DNA of 7,933 bases, from positions 1 to 7,933 of the forward strand of contig CALMOR010000075.1 in the NCBI GenBank assembly GCA_937872165.1. Direction: 5' to 3'. This DNA is from an uncultured Burkholderiales bacterium (GTDB lineage: Bacteria; Pseudomonadota; Gammaproteobacteria; Burkholderiales; Burkholderiaceae_D). The notes under the pieces were generated by a model. The model did no database searches and was not told the DNA's origin. It saw only the letters and a program-made list of their open reading frames with translations. Positions 1 to 7,119 of the stretch are shown here, piece after piece. Position 1 is the first letter of the stretch; every line of letters begins with the position of its first letter. Both the position numbers and the translations under genes were made by a program.

Positions 1-1
1 G

Positions 2-769
2 TTCGACCTGGCGAGCGTCGACCTGTCGGACGCGCGGCTGCCGCCGGCATGGCTCGTCGACGGCAAGCCCACCTATCCGCTCGGGACCGACGAGCAGGGA
101 CGCGACGTGCTGTCGGCGATTCTCTACGGGTCGCGCATCTCGCTCATCGTCGGGGCCGCGTCGGTATTCCTGTCGCTCGTGATCGGCATCGGCCTCGGCC
201 TCCTCGCCGGCTACCTCGGCGGCCGCGTCGACGCCGTCATCATGCGCATCGCCGACGTGCAGCTGTCGTTCCCGGCCATCCTGATCGCGCTGCTGATCGA
301 CGGCGTCGCACGGGCCGTGTTCAAGAACGCCGACGAGAGCATCGCCTTCGTCGTGCTGGTGTTCGCGATCGCGGCCTCGGGATGGGTCCAGTACGCCCGC
401 ACGGTGCGCGGCTCGACGCTGGTCGAGAAGAACCGCGAGTACGTGCAGGCCGCCCGCGTCATCGGCGTGGGTCCGGTCGCGATCATGTTCCGCCACGTGT
501 TGCCCAACGTCACCGGACCGGTGCTGGTGCTCGCGACCGTGCACATCGCGACGGCCATCATCACCGAGGCGACGTTGTCCTTCCTCGGCGTCGGCGTGCC
601 CCCGACGCTGCCTTCTCTGGGCACGCTGATCCGCAACGGCAACAACTTTCTTTTTTCCGGCGAGTGGTGGATAACGGTATTCCCCGGCGCGGCACTCGTC
701 CTGCTCGTGCTGTCGGTCAACCTGCTCGGTGACTGGCTGCGCGATGCGCTCAATCCCCGACTGCAGTGA
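2..769 (+). CDS. ABC transporter permease, DppC/OppC type (5' partial)
   Basis: This is an inner-membrane permease subunit of a dipeptide/oligopeptide-family ABC importer (DppC/OppC/NikC/GsiD type). The frame is open to the left edge, and 255 residues are visible. Family members run about 280-300 residues, so the N-terminal helix is outside the window. Near the start of the fragment is the hallmark YPLGTDEQGRDVLSAILYG (residues 25-43), followed by SRISL and several hydrophobic segments (about 45-70, 83-104, 114-130, 172-192, 222-243). The cytoplasmic coupling loop that docks on the ATPases is at about 147-170 (EYVQAARVIGVGP...RHVLPN, the EAA motif). The ending GDWLRDALNPRLQ is typical of the family. 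The gene is followed by a lipoprotein gene and then both ATPase genes on the same strand, so it is part of an import operon. The substrate cannot be read from the permease; dipeptide, oligopeptide, glutathione or nickel are all possible. Confidence 0.95.
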   Translation, partial: FDLASVDLSDARLPPAWLVDGKPTYPLGTDEQGRDVLSAILYGSRISLIVGAASVFLSLVIGIGLGLLAGYLGGRVDAVIMRIADVQLSFPAILIALLIDGVARAVFKNADESIAFVVLVFAIAASGWVQYARTVRGSTLVEKNREYVQAARVIGVGPVAIMFRHVLPNVTGPVLVLATVHIATAIITEATLSFLGVGVPPTLPSLGTLIRNGNNFLFSGEWWITVFPGAALVLLVLSVNLLGDWLRDALNPRLQ

Positions 770-804
770 CGCGGGTCGCGTCGCCCGTCCACTCTCTCGT
801 CGAT

Positions 805-809
805 GGAGG
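805..809 (+). promoter_or_regulatory. Shine-Dalgarno site of the lipoprotein gene
   Basis: GGAGG lies 5 bases before the ATG at 815. It overlaps the other in-frame ATG at 803, which has no such site in front of it. This decides the start of the lipoprotein in favour of 815. Confidence 0.7.
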
Positions 810-814
810 CGAAC

Positions 815-1369
815 ATGAATCGCGCATGCTCCGCATCAACCCTCACGGACCGCGTGACGCCGCGGCGTCCGCGCGTCCTCTCTCTCGCGGCCGCGACGGC
901 CGCAGTGGCCACGCTCGCCGCGTGCACGACGACTCCGCTGTCGTACATCGACGACCGGCGGGTGCTTCAGAGGAACGTCCTCTATCGCTACCCGGTCCGC
1001 GTCGTCGCCATCGACGGAGCGAGCCAGACTTTCCGACCGGTGCCGATCTCGCCGGGCGACCATCGGCTCACCATCGACGCACCGCCGGTCGCCGGCTTCG
1101 CGCTCCCGATCCAGAAGATCTACCCGATGACGATCGCGCCGTGCACGCGCTACTACGTCGCCGCGCAGCGCACCGGACCGTTCGTGCAGGACTGGGACCT
1201 CGTGCTCGAGGACACCTGGCCGGTCGCCGGCTGCGATCCCGCGAAGGAGCTCGAGAAGGCGAAGATCGCGACGACCTCGGACGCGCCCACCGCGTCCGCT
1301 TCGCGCATCGAGGTCGAGCCGCGGTCGTCCATCGCCGAGATCACGGACTCCCGAAGCGCGCCTCGATGA
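815..1369 (+). CDS. Putative lipoprotein of unknown function inside the ABC importer operon
   Basis: This is a 184-residue protein that I do not recognise as a named family. The N-terminus has an Arg-rich stretch (RRPR, 17-20), a hydrophobic segment and the lipobox LAAC with the lipidated cysteine at residue 37. Thr at +2 fits outer-membrane sorting (family rule; inference here). The signal region is long because about 16 polar residues precede the arginines. The mature part (about 38-145) looks like a small beta-rich domain with a PEGA-like turn, PVPISPGDHRLTI (75-87). Two further cysteines (110 and 140) could form a disulfide. The tail after about 150 is low-complexity (Ala/Ser/Thr/Arg). 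The gene starts 45 bases after the permease stop and ends 22 bases before the first ATPase, so it probably shares their transcript. It is not a solute-binding protein, since those are about 500 residues. The start at 803 is less likely. Confidence 0.8.
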   Translation: MNRACSASTLTDRVTPRRPRVLSLAAATAAVATLAACTTTPLSYIDDRRVLQRNVLYRYPVRVVAIDGASQTFRPVPISPGDHRLTIDAPPVAGFALPIQKIYPMTIAPCTRYYVAAQRTGPFVQDWDLVLEDTWPVAGCDPAKELEKAKIATTSDAPTASASRIEVEPRSSIAEITDSRSAPR

Positions 1370-1391
1370 CCGTTCCACCGTCGACCCGCTG

Positions 1392-2422
<1,031 letters not shown>

Positions 2423-2426
<4 letters not shown>

Positions 2427-3529
2427 GCGCGTTGCCCGACGGAGCGAAGAGCCCGAGCGCGGGACGGCCGCTGGTCGAGGTCGTGCGCGCGGGGCGCAGC
2501 TTCGACGTGTCGGCGCCATGGCTCAACCGCTTCCTGCAACGCGAGGGGCGTTCGATCCTGCGCGCGGTCGACGACGTGTCGTTCACGATCGCGCGCGGCG
2601 AGACGCTCGGTCTCGTCGGCGAGTCGGGCTGCGGCAAGTCGACCATCGCCCGGCTGCTGGTGGGCCTCCACGCGCCCACGTCGGGCGCGATCCTCTTCGA
2701 CGGCGAGCCGGTCGCGCGCTTCGCCAGGTCGCCGGCGATGCGCCGTCGCGCGCAGATGATCTTCCAGGATCCCTATGCGAGCCTGAACCCGCGATGGCGC
2801 GTGGGACGGATCGTCGCCGAACCGCTGCGCCTGCACCGCGCGGCCGTCGTCGACGCCGGCGCCGAGCCGCGGGTGCGCGAACCGGTCACGGCGAACGCGG
2901 TGGCGGACCGCCGCATCGACGCCCGCGTCGACGCGTTGCTGATGCAGGTCGGCCTGTCGCCGGCCGATCGCCTCAAGTACCCGCATCAGTTCTCGGGGGG
3001 GCAGCGGCAGCGCATCTCGATCGCGCGCGCGCTCGCGACGCAGCCCGACTTCCTGGTCTGCGACGAACCCACTTCGGCGCTCGACGTGTCGGTGCAGGCT
3101 CAGGTGCTCAACCTGATGAAGGATCTGCAGCGCGACCTCGGCCTGACCTATCTGTTCATCTCGCACAACCTCGCGGTGGTGCGCTACATCGCCGATCGCG
3201 TCGGCGTGATGTATCTCGGGCGTCTCGCGGAGGTCGCGCCGACGAAGGCCCTGTTCGCGAACCCGCTGCATCCATACACGCGGATGTTGCTCGAGGCCAT
3301 CCCCGACCTGGAAAAAACGGGCACTTCGCGCGTGGCCGTCGCCGGCGAAGTGCCCAACCCCCTGCACCCTCCCTCAGGCTGCGCCTTTCATCCACGCTGC
3401 CCTCATGCCAACACCCGATGCGTCGCCGAACGGCCTGAACTGAAGCCCCACGGCCTCGCGATGGTCGCCTGCCACGGGATCGAGGAAGGCCGCATCGATC
3501 CCGTCGCGGTGCCGGCCGTCGTCGCCTGA
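2423..3529 (+). CDS. Peptide ABC transporter ATPase, DppF/OppF type
   Basis: This 368-residue protein is the second ATPase of the importer, pairing with the DppD-type subunit. The motifs are Walker A GESGCGKS (66-73), Q-loop Q115 (IFQDPYASLNPR), signature FSGGQRQR (190-197), Walker B LVCDEP (211-216) and H-loop H248 (ISHNLAVV). The C-terminal extension (HPYTRMLLEAIP) has four cysteines (C320, C326, C333, C350) in the family's iron-sulfur arrangement. The start is taken as the GTG at 2423, which overlaps the upstream TGA as GTGA. The frame is open further upstream, but that part overlaps the DppD-type gene and reads as Arg-rich non-protein. Residues about 138-168 (RAAVVDAGAEPR... to the RRID helix) look like an insertion relative to typical DppF/OppF, in the helical subdomain. 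The 3' end is overlapped by the convergent PQ-loop gene. Confidence 0.94.
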
Positions 3530-3892
3530 CGACCGACACGCCGCGAAGGTCGCGGCATAGAAGTAGCGGTCGGCCCGACCGCTCGCGAGCGCGCCCGGCC
3601 GGGCCCGTCTCTTGAGGCGATGACGCCGCATCGCCAACCCCGCGATCAACAGGTTGGCGAGCAGGTTCGCCGCGCTGTAGGCGGCCAGCATCGGACTCGC
3701 CTGGATCGCGATCGCGTAGACGACGGCGCTCGCGTTCGCGGCCGCGAAGACGAGCCACGACGACACCGCGACCTCGTCGTCGCGCGTCGGTGCGAGCAGG
3801 CAGCGGACCTGCGGAACGTAGGCCGCGAGACGCGACGCGTTGCACAGCACGTAGAGAGCCGTCACGCTCTCGACCCAGGCTTCGTTCGACAT
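3374..3892 (-). CDS. PQ-loop / SemiSWEET-like small membrane protein with long C-terminal tail
   Basis: The frame gives 172 residues. Residues 1-93 look like a real three-helix PQ-loop protein: helix 1 ending in SRLAAYVPQVRCLL (PQ at 27-28), helix 2 SSWLVFAAANASAVVYAIAI (44-63), and helix 3 PMLAAYSAANLLANLLIAGLAM (67-88), capped by the basic MRRHRLKRR. Bacterial SemiSWEETs are half-transporters of about 85-100 residues that dimerise to move sugars; that function is inferred from the family only. The remaining about 80 residues have no visible domain, and the last 51 are encoded antisense to the end of the DppF-type ATPase gene. The tail may be real, or it may come from a lost stop or a frameshift near the palindromes at 3565-3604. 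The start ATG has GGAG 5 bases upstream (complement of 3898-3901). The gene is divergent from the LapA-like gene. Confidence 0.72.
   Translation of the reverse strand: MSNEAWVESVTALYVLCNASRLAAYVPQVRCLLAPTRDDEVAVSSWLVFAAANASAVVYAIAIQASPMLAAYSAANLLANLLIAGLAMRRHRLKRRARPGALASGRADRYFYAATFAACRSSGDDGRHRDGIDAAFLDPVAGDHREAVGLQFRPFGDASGVGMRAAWMKGAA
3565..3604. terminator. Three adjacent palindromes, possible bidirectional terminator
   Basis: Three perfect inverted repeats follow each other. AGCGGTCGG/CCGACCGCT has 9-base arms around one central C (3565-3583). It is followed by GCTCGCGAGC (3581-3590) and GCCCGGCCGGGC (3593-3604). They lie just past the ATPase stop at 3529, and just past the codons for the last helix of the convergent PQ-loop gene. 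That is where a shared terminator would be expected. No clear T-run follows on either strand (only TCTCTT on the plus side), so intrinsic termination is uncertain. They may instead be chance palindromes in GC-rich DNA. Confidence 0.4.
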
Positions 3893-4071
3893 CGGTGCTC
3901 CGCTTCGCGTCCTCGCGGCAGCCCGGCGGGCGGCATCGCGAAGCCAGTGTCCGACCGAAGCGCCTACAGATCACCCACGCATTCGCGCCCGGAGGATGCG
4001 ACGAAGGCCGACCGCGACGGCGCACGCCGGGCGGCGCGACGTGACAAAGTGCGGGCCTTCACCCGAACCGC

Positions 4072-4075
4072 GGAG
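4072..4075 (+). promoter_or_regulatory. Ribosome-binding site of the LapA-like gene
   Basis: GGAG lies 8 bases before the ATG at 4084. It supports that start for the short membrane protein. Confidence 0.5.
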
Positions 4076-4083
4076 AACCGTCC

Positions 4084-4482
4084 ATGAAGAGCACAAGCAC
4101 CGTCGTCGCCGTCGTCGTCCTGCTGATCGTCGCGATCGTCGCGAACAACTGGGGAATGGTGATCCAGCACGTGCCGGTCGACCTCGGCGTCACGACCGTG
4201 AACCTGTCGATCTCGCTGCTGCTGCTGGTCGGACTCGTGGTCGTGTCGGTCGCCTACTTCGCGACCATCGGCAGACTGCGCATGCAGACGGCGATCGAGT
4301 CGCGCGATCTGCATCGCGAGCTCGACAAGGCGCGGCGCGCCGCGGATACCACCGAGCTGTCGCGCATCGCGGAGCTGCGGACCTACCTCGAGCGCGAGAT
4401 TCCGCAGATCGAGCTCAAGCTCGACCAGGCGCTGGAGCGGCTCGACGTGCGCGTGCCGGCCACGCCCACCGTCGTGCGTTGA
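4084..4482 (+). CDS. LapA/DUF1049-like small inner-membrane protein
   Basis: This 132-residue protein has two hydrophobic helices, about 6-22 (VVAVVVLLIVAIVANNW) and 41-62 (LSISLLLLVGLVVVSVAYFATI). They are joined by a short loop with the pattern VIQHVPVDLG. A charged helical tail follows (about 66-122, RESRDLHRELDKARRA-like heptads), predicted to be a cytoplasmic coiled coil. This layout, two helices flanking a short V-x-(V/L)-x-L-G loop and then a coiled coil, is that of the LapA/DUF1049 family. LapA (YciS) of E. coli works with LapB in controlling lipopolysaccharide synthesis. Here no lapB-like gene is adjacent, so that role is only a suggestion, and a generic DUF1049 protein is equally possible. 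It stands alone on its strand, diverges from the PQ-loop gene, and ends 15 bases from the convergent DUF2891 gene. Confidence 0.8.
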   Translation: MKSTSTVVAVVVLLIVAIVANNWGMVIQHVPVDLGVTTVNLSISLLLLVGLVVVSVAYFATIGRLRMQTAIESRDLHRELDKARRAADTTELSRIAELRTYLEREIPQIELKLDQALERLDVRVPATPTVVR

Positions 4483-4497
4483 AGGGACCGGACGCGG

Positions 4498-5547
4498 TCA
4501 TGCGCCGAGCGCGAGCAGCGCGAACGACGCGAGCCAGTGGGTCCCGACGTAATGGCCTTCGGCCGCATGCGGCAACGACGCGGTGCGGTGCGCATGGATC
4601 GCCAGCCGTACCGACATGGCGACCGGATCGGGCACGACATCGACGAGTTGCGACCAGCACCAGGCGCGCGAAAGGTTGAGGCCGTCGATGTGGGCGAGAC
4701 GCGCATCGCTGCGGTCGCCCGGCTGCAGCGGCTCGAGCCAGCGGACGAGCGACACGACGTCGGGCACGAAGCCGTTCCACCAGCGGTGGAAGCGCGCTTC
4801 GGCGGAAGCGTCGGAAGCGCTGTTGCTCGCGTCGCGGAAGACGCGTCGCATCAGCACGGCTTCCAGAAGGCCGTTGGACAAGAAGTCTTCGCTGCTGGTC
4901 TCGTAGGCGACCGGATACGCGCGGTCGTCGCCGAACCATTGCAGCGCCTTCGCGAAGACGGCGCGCCGCAGCGCCTCGTCGTCGGCCTCGGACGCATAGT
5001 CCGACGTCAGCAGCAACGCGAAGGCGCTGTTCGCATGCGTGCCGGCGCGTGACGGGAAGGTCGAGCGCGGCAGATGGCGCAACGTGCGAGCGACGAAGGC
5101 ATCGGCGAGCGGCTGCAGGCGGTCGCGCCACACCGCTGCCCGCGCGTCCTCGCGCGCGAACGCATGCAGCGCCGCGGACAGCTTCAGCAACCAGGCCCAG
5201 CCGTAGGGCCGCTCGAACGACGCCCCGCCCGGTCGCGCGAGATAGTCGCACTCGGCCGCGATGCGCTCGGCGGTGAAGTGAGCGTCGAGTCGTTCGACGA
5301 TCGCATCGGCCTCGGGCAGGTCGGCGACCCCGGCGAGCAGCGTCACCAGCGTCCAGTGCATGTGCACCGACGAGTGCCAGTCGTAGCTGCCGTAGAACAC
5401 CGGATGCAGTCGCGACGGCCGCAGGACGTCCGCCTCCGAGACCATCAGGTGATCGAGCTTGTTCGGGAATTCCTCGGCGACGTTGTGGAGCGCCACGCGC
5501 GCGAGCCGGCTCGCCAGCGCGACGTCTATCGACAGCGTGCCGCTCAC
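4498..5547 (-). CDS. DUF2891 domain-containing protein
   Basis: This 349-residue protein is recognised as a DUF2891 member by its conserved blocks: EEFPNKLDHLM (25-35), HPVFYGSYDWHSSVHMHW (48-65), GGASFERPYGWAWLLKL (107-123), GTHANSAFALLL (169-180), YETSSEDFLSNG (215-226) and the C-terminal HYVGTHWLASFALLAL (332-347). The family's function is unknown. The regularly spaced helical segments with conserved aromatic, His and Glu residues recall an alpha/alpha-barrel fold such as those of glycan-acting enzymes (inference). No signal peptide is seen, so a cytoplasmic location is likely. The start is set at the GTG overlapping the amidohydrolase stop (GTGA). The frame is open for 33 more codons upstream, but these lie inside the amidohydrolase gene and read as Arg-rich noise. 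No ribosome-binding site is close to this GTG, which fits translational coupling to the upstream gene. Confidence 0.9.
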   Translation of the reverse strand: MSGTLSIDVALASRLARVALHNVAEEFPNKLDHLMVSEADVLRPSRLHPVFYGSYDWHSSVHMHWTLVTLLAGVADLPEADAIVERLDAHFTAERIAAECDYLARPGGASFERPYGWAWLLKLSAALHAFAREDARAAVWRDRLQPLADAFVARTLRHLPRSTFPSRAGTHANSAFALLLTSDYASEADDEALRRAVFAKALQWFGDDRAYPVAYETSSEDFLSNGLLEAVLMRRVFRDASNSASDASAEARFHRWWNGFVPDVVSLVRWLEPLQPGDRSDARLAHIDGLNLSRAWCWSQLVDVVPDPVAMSVRLAIHAHRTASLPHAAEGHYVGTHWLASFALLALGA

Positions 5548-6737
5548 GCGGCGACGAGGAACTTCTCCACGAGCCGTACCCAGTAGGTCGCGCCGATCGG
5601 GATCAGTTCGTCGTTGAAGTCGTAGCTCGGGTTGTGCAGCATGCACGGACCCATGCCGTGACCGGTCTCGCGATGGGCGCCGTCGCCGTTGCCGATGAAG
5701 ACATAGCAGCCGGGCCTCGCCTGCAGCATGAAAGCGAAGTCCTCGGCGCCCATCGTGGGCTCGATGTCGGTCTTCACGTCAGCGTCACCGACGACGTCGC
5801 GCATCACGTCGGCTGCGAACGCGGTCTCCTTCGCATGATTGACGGTCGGCGGATAGTTGCGCACGAAGTCCATCGTCGCGGTCGCGCCGAAGGTCGTCGC
5901 GGTGCCGTCGACGATGCGCTGCATGCCGCTCTCGATCAGGTCGAGGACCTCGGTGGTGAAGGTGCGGACCGTGCCGCGAAGCACCGCTTCGTTCGGCACG
6001 ATGTTGTACGCGTCGCCGGCGTGGATCTGCGTGATCGACAGGACCGCGGTGTCGATCGGCTTCTTGTTGCGCGTGATCAGGGTCTGCAGGTTCTGCGCCA
6101 GCGCGACCGCGACCATGATCGGGTCGATGCCGTCGTGCGGCATCGCCGCGTGGGCGCCCTTGCCGGTGACGACGATCTCGAACTGGTTGGCCGAAGCCAT
6201 CATGGGTCCCGGCGTGACGCCGAAGCTGCCGGTGGCGGCGCCGGGCCAGTTGTGCATGCCGAACACGGCGTCGCAGGGGAAGCGTTCGAAGAGGCCGTCC
6301 TCGATCATCACGCGCGCACCGCCACCGCCCTCTTCGGCCGGCTGGAAGATCACGTTGAGCGTGCCGTCGAAGCGCTTCGACTCGGCGAGGTACCGAGCGG
6401 CCGCGAGCAGCATCGCGGTATGCCCGTCGTGACCGCACGCGTGCATGCGGCCCTCGTGCTGCGAACGGTGCTCGAAGCGGTTGTGCTCCACCAGCGGCAA
6501 CGCGTCCATGTCCGCCCGCAGCCCGACGCACCGCGTCCCGTCGCCGACCTTGAGCATGCCGACGACACCGGTCCTGCCGAGACCGCGATGGACCGCGTAG
6601 CCCCATTCCTCGAGCTTCTTCGCGACGACCTCGGCCGTGCGGACCTCTTCGAAGCAGAGCTCGGGATGCGCGTGGATGTCGCGTCGGATGCGCGCGATGT
6701 CGGACTGGAACTGGACGATGCGATCGATGAGGTTCAT
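5544..6737 (-). CDS. M20-family metallo-amidohydrolase (hippurate / IAA-amino acid hydrolase type)
   Basis: This 397-residue enzyme hydrolyses an amide bond of N-acyl amino acids or similar compounds using a two-metal site in the cytoplasm. The M20D signature blocks are present: IRRDIHAHPELCFEE (17-31), GLRADMDALPL (72-82), MHACGHDGHTAML (98-110) with metal ligands C101 and H103, FQPAEEGGGGA (131-141) with E135 (catalytic) and E136 (ligand), GMHNWPG (160-166) with H162, the dimerisation-domain segment GKGAHAAMPHDGIDPI (192-207), MGAEDFAFML (329-338) and the last ligand H368 in LHNPSYDFND. All expected residues are there, so it should be active. Natural substrates vary widely (hippurate, indole-acetyl amino acids, N-acetyl amino acids) and cannot be assigned. 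The start is the ATG at 6737, which gives the usual family N-terminus. The open frame continues to an ATG at 6794, but those 19 residues are Arg/Pro-rich. The leader lacks a Shine-Dalgarno site. It is the first gene of a unit with the DUF2891 gene. Confidence 0.95.
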   Translation of the reverse strand: MNLIDRIVQFQSDIARIRRDIHAHPELCFEEVRTAEVVAKKLEEWGYAVHRGLGRTGVVGMLKVGDGTRCVGLRADMDALPLVEHNRFEHRSQHEGRMHACGHDGHTAMLLAAARYLAESKRFDGTLNVIFQPAEEGGGGARVMIEDGLFERFPCDAVFGMHNWPGAATGSFGVTPGPMMASANQFEIVVTGKGAHAAMPHDGIDPIMVAVALAQNLQTLITRNKKPIDTAVLSITQIHAGDAYNIVPNEAVLRGTVRTFTTEVLDLIESGMQRIVDGTATTFGATATMDFVRNYPPTVNHAKETAFAADVMRDVVGDADVKTDIEPTMGAEDFAFMLQARPGCYVFIGNGDGAHRETGHGMGPCMLHNPSYDFNDELIPIGATYWVRLVEKFLVAA

Positions 6738-6840
6738 GGCGGGAGGCGGGAGACGAGCGATGCTGCGACGTCGTCGCCGTACGGCACGAGGCATCGACGG
6801 ACAGCTGCGAGGCTATCACGGGGTCCCGCCGCGCCGGCGA

Positions 6841-6859
6841 GTGTCAAGAAGGCCGACAC
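6841..6859. promoter_or_regulatory. Inverted repeat, possible activator-binding site upstream of the sigma-54 promoter
   Basis: GTGTC and GACAC are separated by 9 bases, about 115-135 bases upstream of the -24 element. That is a usual distance for the enhancer sites of NtrC-type activators. Five-base arms are short and easily arise by chance, so this is a weak candidate. Confidence 0.2.
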
Positions 6860-6973
6860 GACGCGGTCGTCGATCGTGGCGTGCACGGTGTGGATCGAGC
6901 AAGGAAACGCGCGCGAAGGCCCGTCCGGGCCGGCATTCGAGCCCCTTTCCGGCAAGACTCGACCCTCTCGGCG

Positions 6974-6989
6974 CGGCATGATTTTTGCA
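6974..6989 (+). promoter_or_regulatory. Sigma-54 (RpoN) -24/-12 promoter for the TPR gene
   Basis: CGGCATGATTTTTGCA fits the sigma-54 consensus TGGCAC-N5-TTGCA at 9 of 11 fixed positions. The invariant GG (6975-6976) and GC (6987-6988) have the required 10 bases between them. The T-run is striking in such GC-rich DNA. The predicted transcript start is near 6999, on the plus strand. It lies 49 bases before the GTG at 7048 and 121 bases before the ATG at 7120. Transcription would need an NtrC-type activator. Confidence 0.7.
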
Positions 6990-7107
6990 AAGTCGAAGCG
7001 GCCCCGCACCGGCCGACCTTCCTCCAATCTTCGTCGTCGCGACCCTCGTGAAACGGAATCCCCAGTACGAAGCCGGGTTCATTCGTGCGGTCGACCATGC
7101 AGATCCC

Positions 7108-7112
7108 GAGGA
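7108..7112 (+). promoter_or_regulatory. Shine-Dalgarno site of the TPR gene
   Basis: GAGGA lies 7 bases before the ATG at 7120. The in-frame GTG at 7048 has no purine-rich site before it, so this favours 7120 as the start. Confidence 0.5.
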
Positions 7113-7119
7113 CCTGTTG

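Larger units (their letters stand above)
6738..7119. other. Divergent intergenic region between amidohydrolase and TPR genes
   Basis: These 382 bases contain no convincing gene. Open frames on both strands here read as Arg/Pro-rich, without domain patterns. The right part holds a sigma-54 promoter match directed at the TPR gene. The middle part holds an inverted repeat (6841-6859) and an 8-base palindrome CGTGCACG (6880-6887). The left part must hold the amidohydrolase promoter. A consensus -35 TTGACA can be read on the minus strand (complement of 6842-6847), but no -10 box sits at a normal spacing from it. Confidence 0.6.

Noticed and set aside
49..732. Long plus-strand open frame over the permease
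   Set aside because: It overlaps the clear DppC-type gene in another frame and is Arg/Pro-rich without any domain.
4041..4069. Sigma-70 promoter before the LapA-like gene (GTGACA as -35)
   Set aside because: No acceptable -10 box is found at the right distance.
3620..4087. Plus-strand open frame between the ATPase and LapA-like genes
   Set aside because: It is antisense to the PQ-loop gene, rich in Arg, Asp and His, with no hydrophobic or domain pattern. The PQ-loop frame is far more protein-like.
5548..5646. N-terminal extension of the DUF2891 frame
   Set aside because: These 33 codons overlap the amidohydrolase 3' end and do not match the family N-terminus.
6738..6794. N-terminal extension of the amidohydrolase to the ATG at 6794
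   Set aside because: The 19 extra residues are Arg/Pro-rich and have no ribosome-binding site. The family normally starts at the later ATG.
6812..6847. Sigma-70 promoter for the amidohydrolase (TTGACA and GATAGC on the minus strand)
   Set aside because: The -35 box is perfect but the spacing to the only -10-like box is 24 bases, well outside the usual 16-19.
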